Below are positions 27,000 through 64,000 of a DNA stretch of 64,000 bases, one piece after another. Each line of letters opens with the position of its first letter. Position 1 is the first letter of the stretch. The translations under genes and the position numbers were made by a program. The stretch is taken from contig NC_088304.1 of the NCBI RefSeq assembly GCF_032854445.1, positions 16,009,704 through 16,073,703 of the forward strand. The letters are read 5' to 3'. The stretch is from Liolophura sinensis (lineage: Eukaryota > Mollusca > Polyplacophora > Chitonida > Chitonidae). The notes below the pieces were generated by a model, which worked only from the letters and a program-made list of their open reading frames with translations, was not told the origin of the DNA and did no database searches.

Positions 27000-27660
27000 G
27001 AATCTTCAATACCTCTGCAATGTTTGCTGGTTAACATTATGATATGCATGTACAACAACCGAAGTGGTTAACTGTGACATTCTCCCGGATGAGGAATCAG
27101 CATAGCAACCTTTGCCGGTTAACATTACGATATGCATGTACAACAACCGAAATGGTGAACTGAGTGAGTGAGTGAGTGCTTGGGGTTTAACGTCGTGCTC
27201 AACAATTTTTCAGTCATACGACGACGAAGGAATCCTTAGGGTGCATGTAGGTGTAATGTGCCTCCTTGCAGCAGGACGGATTTCCACCGCTCTTTTATCT
27301 AGTGCTGCTTCACTGTGTCGACTTACCGAAGGCAAGTAAGCCGCCCCGCCCGAGCCATTATACTGATACGGGTTGCACTATCCCCTTCATGCTGAACGCC
27401 AAGCAAGGAAGTTACAACTTCCTCTTTTAAAGTCTTAGGTGTGACTCGATCAAGGATTGATCCTGGATCTACCGGTCCCGAAGCGGACGCTCTACCAGCT
27501 GTGCTATCCGGGCCGGTAAATGGTGAACTGAGACATTCTCCTGGATGAGGAAGGAGTGTAGCAATCTTTGCCGGTTAACATTACGATATGCATGTACAAC
27601 AACCGAAAAGGTGAACTGAGACATTCTCCTGGATGAGGAGACAGTATAGCAATGTTCGCC
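27000..27660. repeat. Long-period repeat flanking the minisatellite
   Basis: Three copies of an approximately 90-bp unit: GCCGGTTAACATTACGATAT, GCATGTACAACAACCGAA, then a minisatellite-like ACATTCTCCTGGATGAGG. The last interval is split by the S2 SINE at 27165-27517. Confidence 0.85.
27165..27517 (-). mobile_element. S2 SINE, full length, 15-bp target-site duplication
   Basis: Flanked by AAATGGTGAACTGAG at 27150-27164 and 27518-27532. On the - strand the head reads GGATAGCACAGCTGGTAGAG (A-box), then GGTAGATCCAGGATCAATCC (B-box region). This supports a tRNA origin distinct from S1. The 3' end is the ACTCACTCACT type. Confidence 0.93.
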
Positions 27661-30600
27661 CGTACAAGATGTGATGTTTTATAGTCTATTTTTTAGAGAT
27701 TCGCCTATATTCAGCGCTCTGTAAAATTCTCCCTACCAAAAATGCCTTTAGTCAGTGACACATAACAACCCAAGCTGTACACATGGATATGTTGGAAGTC
27801 CATATTCTTGCAAAGAAAATCAAATTCGAACACTTTTGTAATTTATAACGTTAAACTGTATAAGCTTAGTTTCGACACCAAGAGCTCACTGCCTCGGGTG
27901 ACGTCATAATTATTTTTTAAAAAAACAGTGGCACGTTGGGTAATGGTAAGTTATTTGTTTTCTAATAGGTGCACCAACATGCGGTTAGAACAAACTCCAC
28001 GCAGTAACACAAGGTACACTACACCCTCAGCGAATAGGCTACATTGTGTTTCAAACAAAATTTCCTAACATCCAGCTTTAAAGCCATACTACCATGAGAT
28101 CATATACTGCAAGAGATAAAACAAAATTCATTTATTAACGTTATATTAAACGTGTTAACAATTTCAAATATGACAGTTTTAGAAACAGAGTTTACAGAAA
28201 CACCGATAGCAGTTTAGGTAACTGGTGTCGACCTCCGTCAAAACATGTTGAACTCCGCCCAATAGCCAGCATGCCACTGATTTTTTTAATATTTATGACG
28301 TAACCCGAGGGAATGTGTTCTTGCCGTCGAAACCGGGCTTATGGACTTTAATTAGAAAAGGTATTCTAACTTCATTTTCCTTACAATAACATGGACGTTC
28401 AACATGGACGAGCTTATGTTGTTACGTTGAATGTGGGGGGCTCTCAGAAAGAAATAGACCACAGATGCATCGGATGGATGTAGGCTAGATTACTATCTGT
28501 CCACGTTTAAACTGAAAACTGTCTTTCTACATATGTACATGCATTGGCCCATGCGTATATACAGTTGGAATAAATTGGAACATATCTACAACTCCCAGAG
28601 ATCGATGTGTTGTCGGTGGAGAAGTACGAAGCCTATATAATGGTTATACACCTTTGAGTTACTTGTGTACATAAATACAGACAGACAGATGTGTGATAAT
28701 GGTTGGTACAAATGACGCCATGTGCACCAATTACATCGGACTAACGAGGTAAATATAGTGAACAGATATATGCACAGTGACGAGTCCAATCTTGCCTCTC
28801 ACTTAAACGCACACACACTCAGATATAGTTGGTAGAGAGATAGAATAATCAATGACAATCGTTGTTACGGGCATACGCCGGGTGCAAGGCCAAGAGAAGG
28901 GGGCAAAGCCCATGGGCTGTATGTGTTCTGAACAGTGCGTCATTGGAACCATATCAACCCACAAGAGGCATTGATTTTTCTATGAGAGTCCCAAGCACGC
29001 GATTTAGCCGTAATCTCCGCAGGAGCACGAAATCTAGGGCTTTCTCGTTCCGTACAAACACAGAGGTTTCCGCTTCTGATAGCTGTATAAACGTCCATAC
29101 GTATAACATAGCAGGTCCTTCTAGTGTAAACATGCAACAGTACTCATAGCATAATTAAGATGTTTATAACATCCCATGCATACATTCATTATTTTGTGCT
29201 TAACACATCATAGAGCCATAATCGTTGAGGGAAGCAAACCAAATAGAGAGGATTAAAGCACTCTCAGGCTCATGTCTAATGTAGATTGACAGAATTTTCA
29301 CCTAAGCAGCAATACAACAATTTTTTTAGAATCTCTGTATAGAACTGTATATATCAAGTTCGAGTCCAGTTGATATACGGATGTTAGCTTCCTTCCCGTT
29401 TGGGCATAAAAGGATAATAAAATGAAAACCTATCGTTTTCGTTCCGCCTATAAATTACAATGTATACACCGGGCAAACTAAACTGGAAATTCGGGCGCTT
29501 TCGCCTTATAGGATCCAGTACACTGGGTAGCCGTGGCAGAATGGTGTGCCCATATACACGTGAGGATTTCCCCGACAAAAATAGACCTATACATACATGT
29601 ATATCTATGGCAGCGTCTTCAAGGTAGCCATACATGAGCTGGTATAATGTAAACGAGTAAAAAGGGTATATATAATAAAAATATAACACAGCATAATGGT
29701 TTAAAAGACTGCAGGATAGAGAACAAAACCCAAGCAGTGACAACAGCGTGGTATGTCGGTAAACCAATGAAATATACGGCGTCTTGCCCATTTACCTCAG
29801 TTAGAATTCACAGGTTAGTCATTCTTTTGTACTGTTAGAGAATAAACATTGTCTTGTTATGTAAATAAACAGACTTTTCTGCGTCACAAGTTATCATCAA
29901 GGATACTCCGTCCAAGGCCTTCACAAAGTCCATGCATCCCAGAATGAGTATAGTATAAAAGATTCACAGCATCTGCGTGGAGAGGAAAAAATTGGTAGTT
30001 TGTGTTGGAATATTGCGTATGGCAACAGCACAGAACATATAGTCCTTTTCTTCAATCACATCATGTAAAATACTCCGGATTTATAGGCCTATATTTGAAC
30101 TAGTTTGTGCTGTTTTAGTTTTTCTCTGCATACTTCTTGCAATACAGCTTTCTTTCGATCCATCGGGAATGTAGTTATATTCATCCGCAGTAGTATTAAT
30201 AAAAAAAAAAAAATTTTAGGCCCATATACATAGCACGAGTCAATCCGCGAGCCTAATTTTACATATACATATAGTAATGACGTATGTCACACGTGCGCTG
30301 TGCATCATATACACAATTTAACATACAGCATGCCTGCAGAGGGGAGGTAGTGGGAAACCAAACACCCTATAGCAAAAACACAAACAAACATTTAACAATT
30401 TATTGAACAAACAACAAGACACGTGACGTCGCGATGGAATAAAAAAGAGACACACACATAAAGGAAAAATAAACGCAAATGTTACATGTAACATAAAATG
30501 TTATGCGAATACGTTTTACCAAATTTTAGTGAAACTTCTGCAGCATGACTGTCATTGCAGTAATTAAGCGCCAATCAATCAGTTAATGTCATTACATTCA

Positions 30601-31017
30601 TGCGCAGAGCACTAGCTGGGTATCTCCTATCTGCATGTAAATATGGCATACATATAGCTCAAAGTTATTTTTTCCGAGTGTGGAGACGAAAACTAAATTT
30701 GACATACCGGCACTCCCTTTGTAGGGTAATTTAACTAAAAAAATAAATAAACTTATCTGGCGTTTGTGAATTAATACGGCTGGATACCAGCCATCTATTG
30801 GGCCTTAATTGGGCTTATAGCCTATCTTGAATAACCAGTAGCCTAGCGTAGCTATATAGGCTTATACACTAAAATGTTCATATATGTTCCTACTGTTGTT
30901 ATTGTTATCAATATTATCAACACTTATTCGACCTGATCTGTGCATCGTTCTCTCACTGTAGTACTGCGCCACCGGCCTATACATATGTACACATGAACAT
31001 TATAGGCCAATATTAAT
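27661..31017. other. Intergenic, no gene seen
   Basis: AT-rich, no coding pattern recognised. An inverted R-family copy (about 29690-29830) is listed separately. Confidence 0.5.
29690..29830 (-). repeat. Dispersed repeat family R, inverted copy
   Basis: Matches 10200-10310 in the same orientation: CAGGATAGAGAACAAAACCC, GTGACAACAG, ACGGCGTCTTG and CCATTTACCTCAGTTAGA. Confidence 0.65.
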
Positions 31018-31250
31018 TTATTCATTTGATTGATGTTTTACGCCTTCCTCAAGAATATTTCACTTATTCGACGTGGTGGAAGGAAAACAGGCAGAGCCTG
31101 GGAGAAACCCACGACTATCCGCAGCTAGGCTGCTGGAACACCTTACCACGTAGGCCTCGGGCCGGAGGAGAAGCCAGCATGAGCTGGGCTTGAACTCACA
31201 GCGACTGCATTATTGAGGGGCTCCTAGATCACTGCGTCGCACTGATGTGA
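31018..31250 (-). mobile_element. S1 SINE, nearly full length
   Basis: The + strand reads TTTATTCATTTGATTG, the central GGTGGAAGGAAAACAGGCAG, then AGCTGGGCTTGAACTCACAG (B-box region) and part of the head near 31240. Confidence 0.88.
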
Positions 31251-31699
31251 TAACAACGTCGGCTGTGGAGGCTCCATATAGGCCGATATAACCTACACCG
31301 GTACAGCATGTAGGCCGCTATACGGCATACTGTTAGATCAGGAGTTTAGCTACATTGTAATCAACTTCTACTTATAGGGCTTTCTGAGGTGTCCATCCCA
31401 GTTCTTTGACAAATGACACAAAAACAAATAAATTATAGATAGGGTCAATAATAAATGACAGGGTCGTTAAATTATATGCATGTGACGTCGCTCGCACAGG
31501 TATTTAGACCTACTTTAGGCCTATTATTATCATATACATCCTATGCGTAGTATGAATCTGCCTACAAATAGGTCTATACATAGGCCTATGACTTCCGCGT
31601 AATTTCTGAACGGTATATAACTGATCTGTCCTTATACTGGACCATGCACCTGTGTGGTGAATTGTTGACGCGCCTGCCTCAAATAGCTCAGTCGTCTTT

Positions 31700-32431
31700 T
31701 CACTTGGCTGTTATTTCAGTGGCGTGACGTCACAGCTGTGACTAACAGTCGACACGTGTTCTCACTGAGGACCGGCATGCTGACCCGCACGTCACGTGTG
31801 AAGCGACAGCACTGCCTCTGCTAGCTGACAGGTGACAATCGCTATTACAACTGAACTCAGATTTATGGGTGAAAATCAAACTAAGCCACAAAATCACTAT
31901 TTACATCGTATACATCATTATATAGATCACGGTGCTACTTCCTAATTAAGTAATGTGTAAATTAAACATTTTAATCAGCATATTTATCAAAAGAGACTGA
32001 GGATAAATGTCAAGACTGACAAGCACTCTGCATGACGTCCTCCGTGATTTCCAGCCGGCATCCCCAATCTTTGTACTCCCCTCGCGGAGGGATCCGACAC
32101 AGCGGAAAACGTAGTTCTTGTCAAATCGAGTTATTCCCACGGTTTGGCCTGTATGGACACAATGGTCACGGGATTGGTGCAATAATTAACATTGAATTTG
32201 TTTAATTCGAAAATATGTGATTCATAACAACAGGAACAATTATTTCCTCACTTCACTCTTCGGCGTATTTAGTGACGAACTATTTTTTTATTCATCAACC
32301 CGGTGGCAGCCATATTGTGTACTTCGGGAGGTTTGGTCTGAAGAACTAAGCCACCGGTCAACCGGCAAGATAAACGAGTTGGCCACAAACGGTCATAGGC
32401 AAGGTTCTGTGAAAGGCAAGAGGACGTCAAC
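31700..32431 (+). promoter_or_regulatory. Candidate clathrin heavy chain promoter and 5' UTR
   Basis: The SINE-free DNA upstream of the clathrin start. It contains a consensus CRE, TGACGTCA, at 31725-31732 and two E-boxes, CACGTG, at 31753-31758 and 31793-31798. No TATA box is obvious. The transcription start and the use of these sites are inferred only. Confidence 0.3.
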
Positions 32432-58810
<26,379 letters not shown>

Positions 58811-60530
58811 CTTTGTCTGCGAGGAACTGACCCACCTGTGAAGAGGGGAGAGAGGAGAGAGCTCAACTACAGAAACTCGTTCAGCTGAGGGACATTTTGA
58901 TAGAGAAGCCTGTATAAGGCCTAGTATGATGTATAGGTTAAAGAGTTCCCCTAGCCTACTACTTCAGTGTGTACGTGACTGTCTGTGTATGATAGCAGGA
59001 ACACTAGATGGACTGGTATGATTGGATACCAGTCACTGAGGCACTTTATCTGTGTATCTGTGGTAACACAAAAGTTCACAGAGTTGATGTGGTACTGTAA
59101 TGTAAGTTCAAGTTTGTCAGTCAGGGAGATTTGTGTGTACATTTGGAAGAGTTGTATAGCAATTACTGGCCGGCCTCTCAATCCGACCCTGACGAGATGT
59201 ATAGAGAATTCTGAGGGTTGAGAGAGTGTGATGGAAGAAGTGTGACATGATCGACCTCCGCTGACCAGCTCCTTAATGGCACACCCTATTGACAGGAGGC
59301 TCTGTTAATGTGCTGGCAGGGGTAGGGATGCTGCTCACTGGTGTTTTCTCTTGTAAAGTAACAGAATTCAATACAGGCTATATGGTGGACCAATTTGTAG
59401 TAGCAGGTGTTTTGTGAGGCTTGGCAAACTTCTGTTCAGCTCCTCTACAAATTCAGGGGAGATAAGTGTGATGGGTGAAGGGAAGAAAACCTGAGTGGTG
59501 CAGAATAAAGCCCAAGTGGCATCGAAACACTGCTGCCACGTAGACGGGAATCTTGGGTGGGTAGAAATTTAATGGACAGGAGTCTTAATTATTTATTTGG
59601 TTACCCATTTTGCTTGTACATACTAAAGCGGTTGGCATTAAGATTTACCTACTGCTTAGAAATCCCCCAACCAGGCTGTTTGTCACTGACGGAGGGATTG
59701 GCGACCAACAGTTCACAAGTGCTTAGCTTTTCCTTATCCTTGCCTTCACACCAGGCTGTGGTGTGCTCAGTTAGCCTCCTTAAATTTTCTGCTTCAGTGC
59801 ATATGTACCCTGTAAGCAAATGATAGGTTGATTGGAGCTCGACAGATTATACCTGCTTCATTTCCAATTTTTAAATTGTCATCATGTAAATTACTTGAAG
59901 TTTGGAAGTTAAATTCTATTTGAGTATTATTTAAGCCCTCTTACAGTATGTATGTTCATATCACTCAGTACCCGTATGGCAGACTGGAACATTTAAGACT
60001 GGTTCCTGATTGAAAAAAAAAATATGTAACAAGGGATAGTGCATCATTTGCTAATACCATCTGTAGCTTAACTCAACTTATTAGGGGTGTACAGGACTGC
60101 ATGTGGACAGTCTAGCTTTCTTTATGGTGCAGCTCCATCCTCAACATTTGTCCCCAGTCATTTAGGGGTCTTCCTTAAAAAAACTCGTAACCAGAAAGAT
60201 AGTGTAATCAAGAATCAAAGCAGTCCTATCCTTAGTTGGTAAATTAAGTTGTTAAATTTGAAGCGAAAGGATGGAAACTTTGAATTTTGTGGGGTTTTTT
60301 TTTACGGATGACCCCTGAAACTGCACTAATGTCGAGGTAACTGCCGTTATAAATAGATATACGTATTACAAATCTACATATACATACATATATATATGCA
60401 TATATATATATATATATATACAGTGTTTTATCTTCTGTTCGGCGTAGCTATAACTGTATGTCCATCGTTAGATAGTAATGAACAAATGTGTACACTGCAA
60501 TCTGTAACATGTTTAACACCTATAATAAAC
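58811..60530 (+). other. Probable clathrin 3' UTR
   Basis: Follows the TAA at 58808-58810. Candidate AATAAA signals are at 59504-59509 and 60524-60529; which is used cannot be told from sequence. An AT microsatellite occupies about 60366-60421. No coding region is recognised. Confidence 0.5.
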
Positions 60531-61770
60531 ACGCTGACAGAATCAGAACGTGTTTGAGACCTTTAATCATTGCTATTGGCACGGGGGTTATTACTGTTTT
60601 GCCGGCGGTAATACGTAACGACTTCATTGACCGAGAAGACGAAAATGCTGAGTTGTCTCCCTTCGTAGTCGGGAATTCGTACATTGGCTGTGCACTCTCG
60701 TTCGGGGATATACTGGACATGATACATGGCCTACTTTCACAGGAACCAGGACTTGTTGAGAATCTAACCATGTGGAACTTTCTACATTGGCATGTATAAA
60801 TGCAATTGATTTTGAAATGTTAATCAACTCACAAAACCTCGCTGGAAAGTGTATTGTCGCCATGGACATCTGCGCCTGACTAGAAAATCACGTGAATGGA
60901 TTTATGCGGGCATACACGTATACGATTCGTCTTTGTCATGTACGTATAATGAAGATAATAGAAACTTTACTTTTGAGTAATTTACTTTACAACCATTCGT
61001 GTTACTGGCTAGGTGCACTGGCTGACGTACTGCTTTTCTGTCTTGGGTGCCAGCAATGTAAATGAGGCCTATATTCTGCTTTCCAAATACCACTTCTCAA
61101 TGTAAATTTTCTTCAGAATGAAAGGACGGACACGATAAAACATCCAATCAAATAAACATCTTTAAAACTTGATTTCGCCTTACATGTATTTCAAGCCCAA
61201 TGAGTTTGGTCCAGTTCAATCCATGGACAAGATTCATCTGCCTAGACATTGCTCTCTCCTGCGGCCTTACATGAATTTCACTGGGAACTTACAGGAAGCT
61301 TGTGTTGGCCGTCACGTGAATGTATGACGCATGTTGCACTTGAAAAAGTTATCCTCTGACGGTGTCCTCTACCCATAAAATTTACCAACATCGTGTAAAT
61401 TAAAAAATTCTTGCGCATGGCCTTATACAGTGTAATTAGGGCGGTGTAGCTATAGCTGTAGACCTACTTATACATGATTATGGTGTCCAGTCTTCACTGG
61501 AATATATTCGACTACACGCTTAAGACGTCGTTCCCAAAGTTAGTCGGCAGGACGAAAGGGCCCGTCATTACCGTTTAAAATTTTAATATTTAACTATGTT
61601 CTGTATTATATTTAATACACAGCTACCAGTTTTACATCAAATACACCTCTTTTGATCCTCTTTTTTTTTTTTTCACTTAAGATTGAAGTGGACACCATCT
61701 GACTCCAGGGAGCGCTACGATCGAATCGCCTACTAGCTCACACAGGCAATGCGACAAGTTCTGTAACCTG
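60531..61770. other. Intergenic, no gene seen
   Basis: Short chance open frames only. A possible S1 tail remnant (AAAACATCCAATCAAATAAA) is at 61137-61157. Confidence 0.5.
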
Positions 61771-61771
61771 T

Positions 61772-62990
61772 TTACTCACTAGATATTTGTTACTGCCCGC
61801 TGTGTGAGTTAGATAAGAGACTCATGTGGGTATAGGTGTAATCATGTTAATCACTGGATATTTGTTACTGTGTACAGATGAACTGGCACTCATGGCTAGG
61901 AACATTTACAAGGTACATGAAAAGGAACACTTGCTGTGTGAGTTAGATAAGAGACTCATGTGGGTATAGGAGTAATTATGTTACTCACTAGATATTTGTT
62001 ACTGCCCGCTGTGTGAGTTAGATAAGAGACTCATGTTGGTATAGGTGTAATTGTGTTACTCACTGGATATTTGTTACTGCCCGCTGTGTGAGTTAGATAA
62101 GAGACTCATGTGGGTATAGGAGTAATTATGTTACTCACTAGATATTTGTTACTGCCCGCTGTGTGAGTTAGATAAGAGACTCATGTGGGTATAGGTGTAA
62201 TTGTGTTACTCACTGGATATTTGTTACTGCCCGCTGTGTGAGTTAGATAAGAGACTCATGTGGGTATAGGAGTAATTATGTTACTCACTAGATATTTGTT
62301 ACTGCCCGCTGTGTGAGTTAGATAAGAGACTCATGTTGGTATAGGTGTAATTGTGTTACTCACTGGATATTTGTTACTGCCCGCTGTGTGAGTTAGATAA
62401 GAGACTCATGTGGGTATAGGTGTAATTGTGTTACTCACTGGATATTTGTTACTGCCCGCTGTGTGAGTTAGATAAGAGACTCATGTGGGTATAGGTGTAA
62501 TTGTGTTACTCACTGGATATTTGTTACTGCCCGCTGTGTGAGTTAGATAAGAGACTCATGTGGGTATAGGTGTAATTGTGTTACTCACTGGATATTTGTT
62601 ACTGCCCGCTGTGTGAGTTAGATAAGAGACTCATGTGGGTATAGGTGTAATTGTGTTACTCACTGGATATTTGTTACTGCCCGCTGTGTGAGTTAGATAA
62701 GAGACTCATGTGGGTATAGGTGTAATTGTGTTACTCACTGGATATTTGTTACTGCCCGCTGTGTGAGTTAGATAAGAGACTCATGTGGGTATAGGTGTAA
62801 TTGTGTTACTCACTGGATATTTGTTACTGCCCGCTGTGTGAGTTAGATAAGAGACTCATGTGGGTATAGGTGTAATTGTGTTACTCACTGGATATTTGTT
62901 ACTGCCCGCTGTGTGAGTTAGATAAGAGACTCATGTGGGTATAGGAGTAATTATGTTACTCACTGGATATTTGTTACTGTGTACAGATGA
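61772..62990. repeat. 75-bp satellite array
   Basis: About 15 units, each with GATATTTGTTACTGCCCGCT, GTGTGAGTTAGATAAGAGAC and TCATGT-GGTATAGG. Two forms differ at GGTGTAATTGTG...CACTG versus GGAGTAATTATG...CACTA. They alternate at the left (to about 62350) and are nearly uniform thereafter. The array is bracketed by two copies of a unique-looking 75-base block (61857-61932 and 62966-63041) beginning GATATTTGTTACTGTGTACA. Confidence 0.97.
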
Positions 62991-63197
62991 ACTGGCACTC
63001 ATGGCTAGGAACATTTACAAGGTACATGAAAAGGAACACTTCAACGAAGATCATCTTTTTGAGTTGCAAATAAAGAAAAACAAATTCATATTTGAATGAA
63101 GGAAATGACGTCGATAAACTTTTTCTCACCAGCTCATTTTTTTTTATTTCAACTCCAGTTAGGTATTATATATAAACTAGATCTCAAATAAAAATAC

Positions 63198-63257
63198 TCC
63201 TCCCAGGCCTTTTCAGATATTTTGAGTGCGGCCTAAAACACCAGTCAAATCAAATAC
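63198..63257 (+). mobile_element. S1 SINE tail remnant
   Basis: CTCCTCCCAGGCC, ATATTTTGAGTGCGGCCTAA, then ACACCAGTCAAATCAAATA. Confidence 0.7.
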
Positions 63258-64000
63258 ACCAAAAACGGCGCCTCCACATCCAGGTTTTCCAGAATAAATG
63301 CACCGACTTCAGTAGGCATTGACTGAAATATGAGCTTTGGGCTATACACGCAAAAGGCAAATGGGTTTTTGTGCAAAGCAGATCGAGCAGTCAATGTGAT
63401 CAGCAACACCAATAACAAATATTGACTACCAGGTTACATTCTATCACTCATTCAGAAGTCAAATATATAATAGCTTACACGTAAAGTTAAAATAACATGC
63501 AGTTTAATCCAAGTCAATAGCAATCCATATATACACGTAGCTATATAATTATATATTACAATACGGGGACCGTTATATAGAAGTAACGGTGTATTGGACA
63601 AGGAAAGTTGGGATACGCGCTATGAGACAATGGATGTATGTTTGAGAACATTGGATAACCAGAACATAACAGGAAAGACGCGGGCCAAGTGACTTATGAA
63701 TATAGTCACACGTCCACACTCAAAAAATATTCTGTTATTTTTAACAGTCTGATTATTGTCTGAGAAATGCTAGAACGCATTACGCTATTACATGTCCAAC
63801 ATAATACTGTGTCCTATTCAATATAACGTCCTATTAGTCCAATACTGTATTTACGATGAATTTACAGAATATTCAGTTGCAACATTAGCAAAATACATTC
63901 TGCCATCACTCAGACTTTCTTAGATTAGTTTTTTGAGAGCAGGAACCAGACTGTATCCATTAGGAAAGACGGAGATACATACACATTGACTGATTCAGAG
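63258..64000. other. Intergenic, no gene seen
   Basis: AT-rich; nothing recognised. Confidence 0.5.

Noticed and set aside
25930-27058. Open frames of up to 372 codons on the - strand
   Set aside because: They are the 44-bp minisatellite read in three frames. The peptide is a simple repeat and there is no start or splice context.
29384-29791. 135-codon - strand open frame as a membrane protein gene
   Set aside because: It overlaps an inverted R-repeat copy and has no recognisable family or conserved pattern.
60488-60799. 103-codon open frame after the clathrin gene
   Set aside because: No recognisable domain, and the opposite strand is open over the same stretch; too weak to call.

Overview
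This is animal nuclear DNA. It is AT-rich and intron-rich, has GT-AG splice sites, and is loaded with tRNA-derived SINEs, minisatellites and retroelement relics. Both SINE families (tails ending in a CAATCAAATAAATAAA-type or a CCCCAAGCACTCACTCACT-type sequence) look like those I know from molluscan genomes. I therefore read the source as a lophotrochozoan, most likely a mollusc; the species cannot be fixed from the sequence alone.

Layout. (1) 1-15256, + strand: the 3' half of an SLC6 neurotransmitter transporter gene, six exons encoding the end of extracellular loop 4 through TM12 and the C-terminus. It resembles invertebrate dopamine/monoamine transporters most closely. The first visible exon (489-600) has a one-base deletion that breaks the frame in TM8. 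Its first intron holds a decayed tyrosine-recombinase retrotransposon on the - strand (about 930-4720). That relic keeps the order gag, RT, RNase H, YR fragment and the A1-[genes]-B1-A2-B2 split direct repeats typical of PAT/Ngaro elements. (2) 15257-32431: no gene recognised. It holds dispersed repeats, a non-LTR RNase H fragment (21640-22390, - strand), a large 44-bp minisatellite with higher-order structure (25505-26990), and SINEs. (3) 32432-58810, + strand: a complete clathrin heavy chain gene. It has 32 coding exons whose phases all match and a predicted protein of 1678 residues, with the QLMLTA motif at 1638-1643. (4) 58811-64000: 3' UTR and intergenic DNA with a 75-bp satellite (about 61772-62990).

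The two genes are tandem on the + strand and show no sign of joint regulation. One encodes a plasma-membrane Na+/Cl--coupled amine transporter, the other the scaffold of clathrin-coated vesicles.

The less ordinary material is the broken SLC6 exon, the split-direct-repeat retroelement, the nested SINE with target-site duplications, the fact that all 13 SINE copies inside the clathrin gene lie in the sense direction, and SINE tails in the branchpoint window of several splice acceptors. I found no CRISPR array, operon or prokaryotic feature, and no convincing new coding system.
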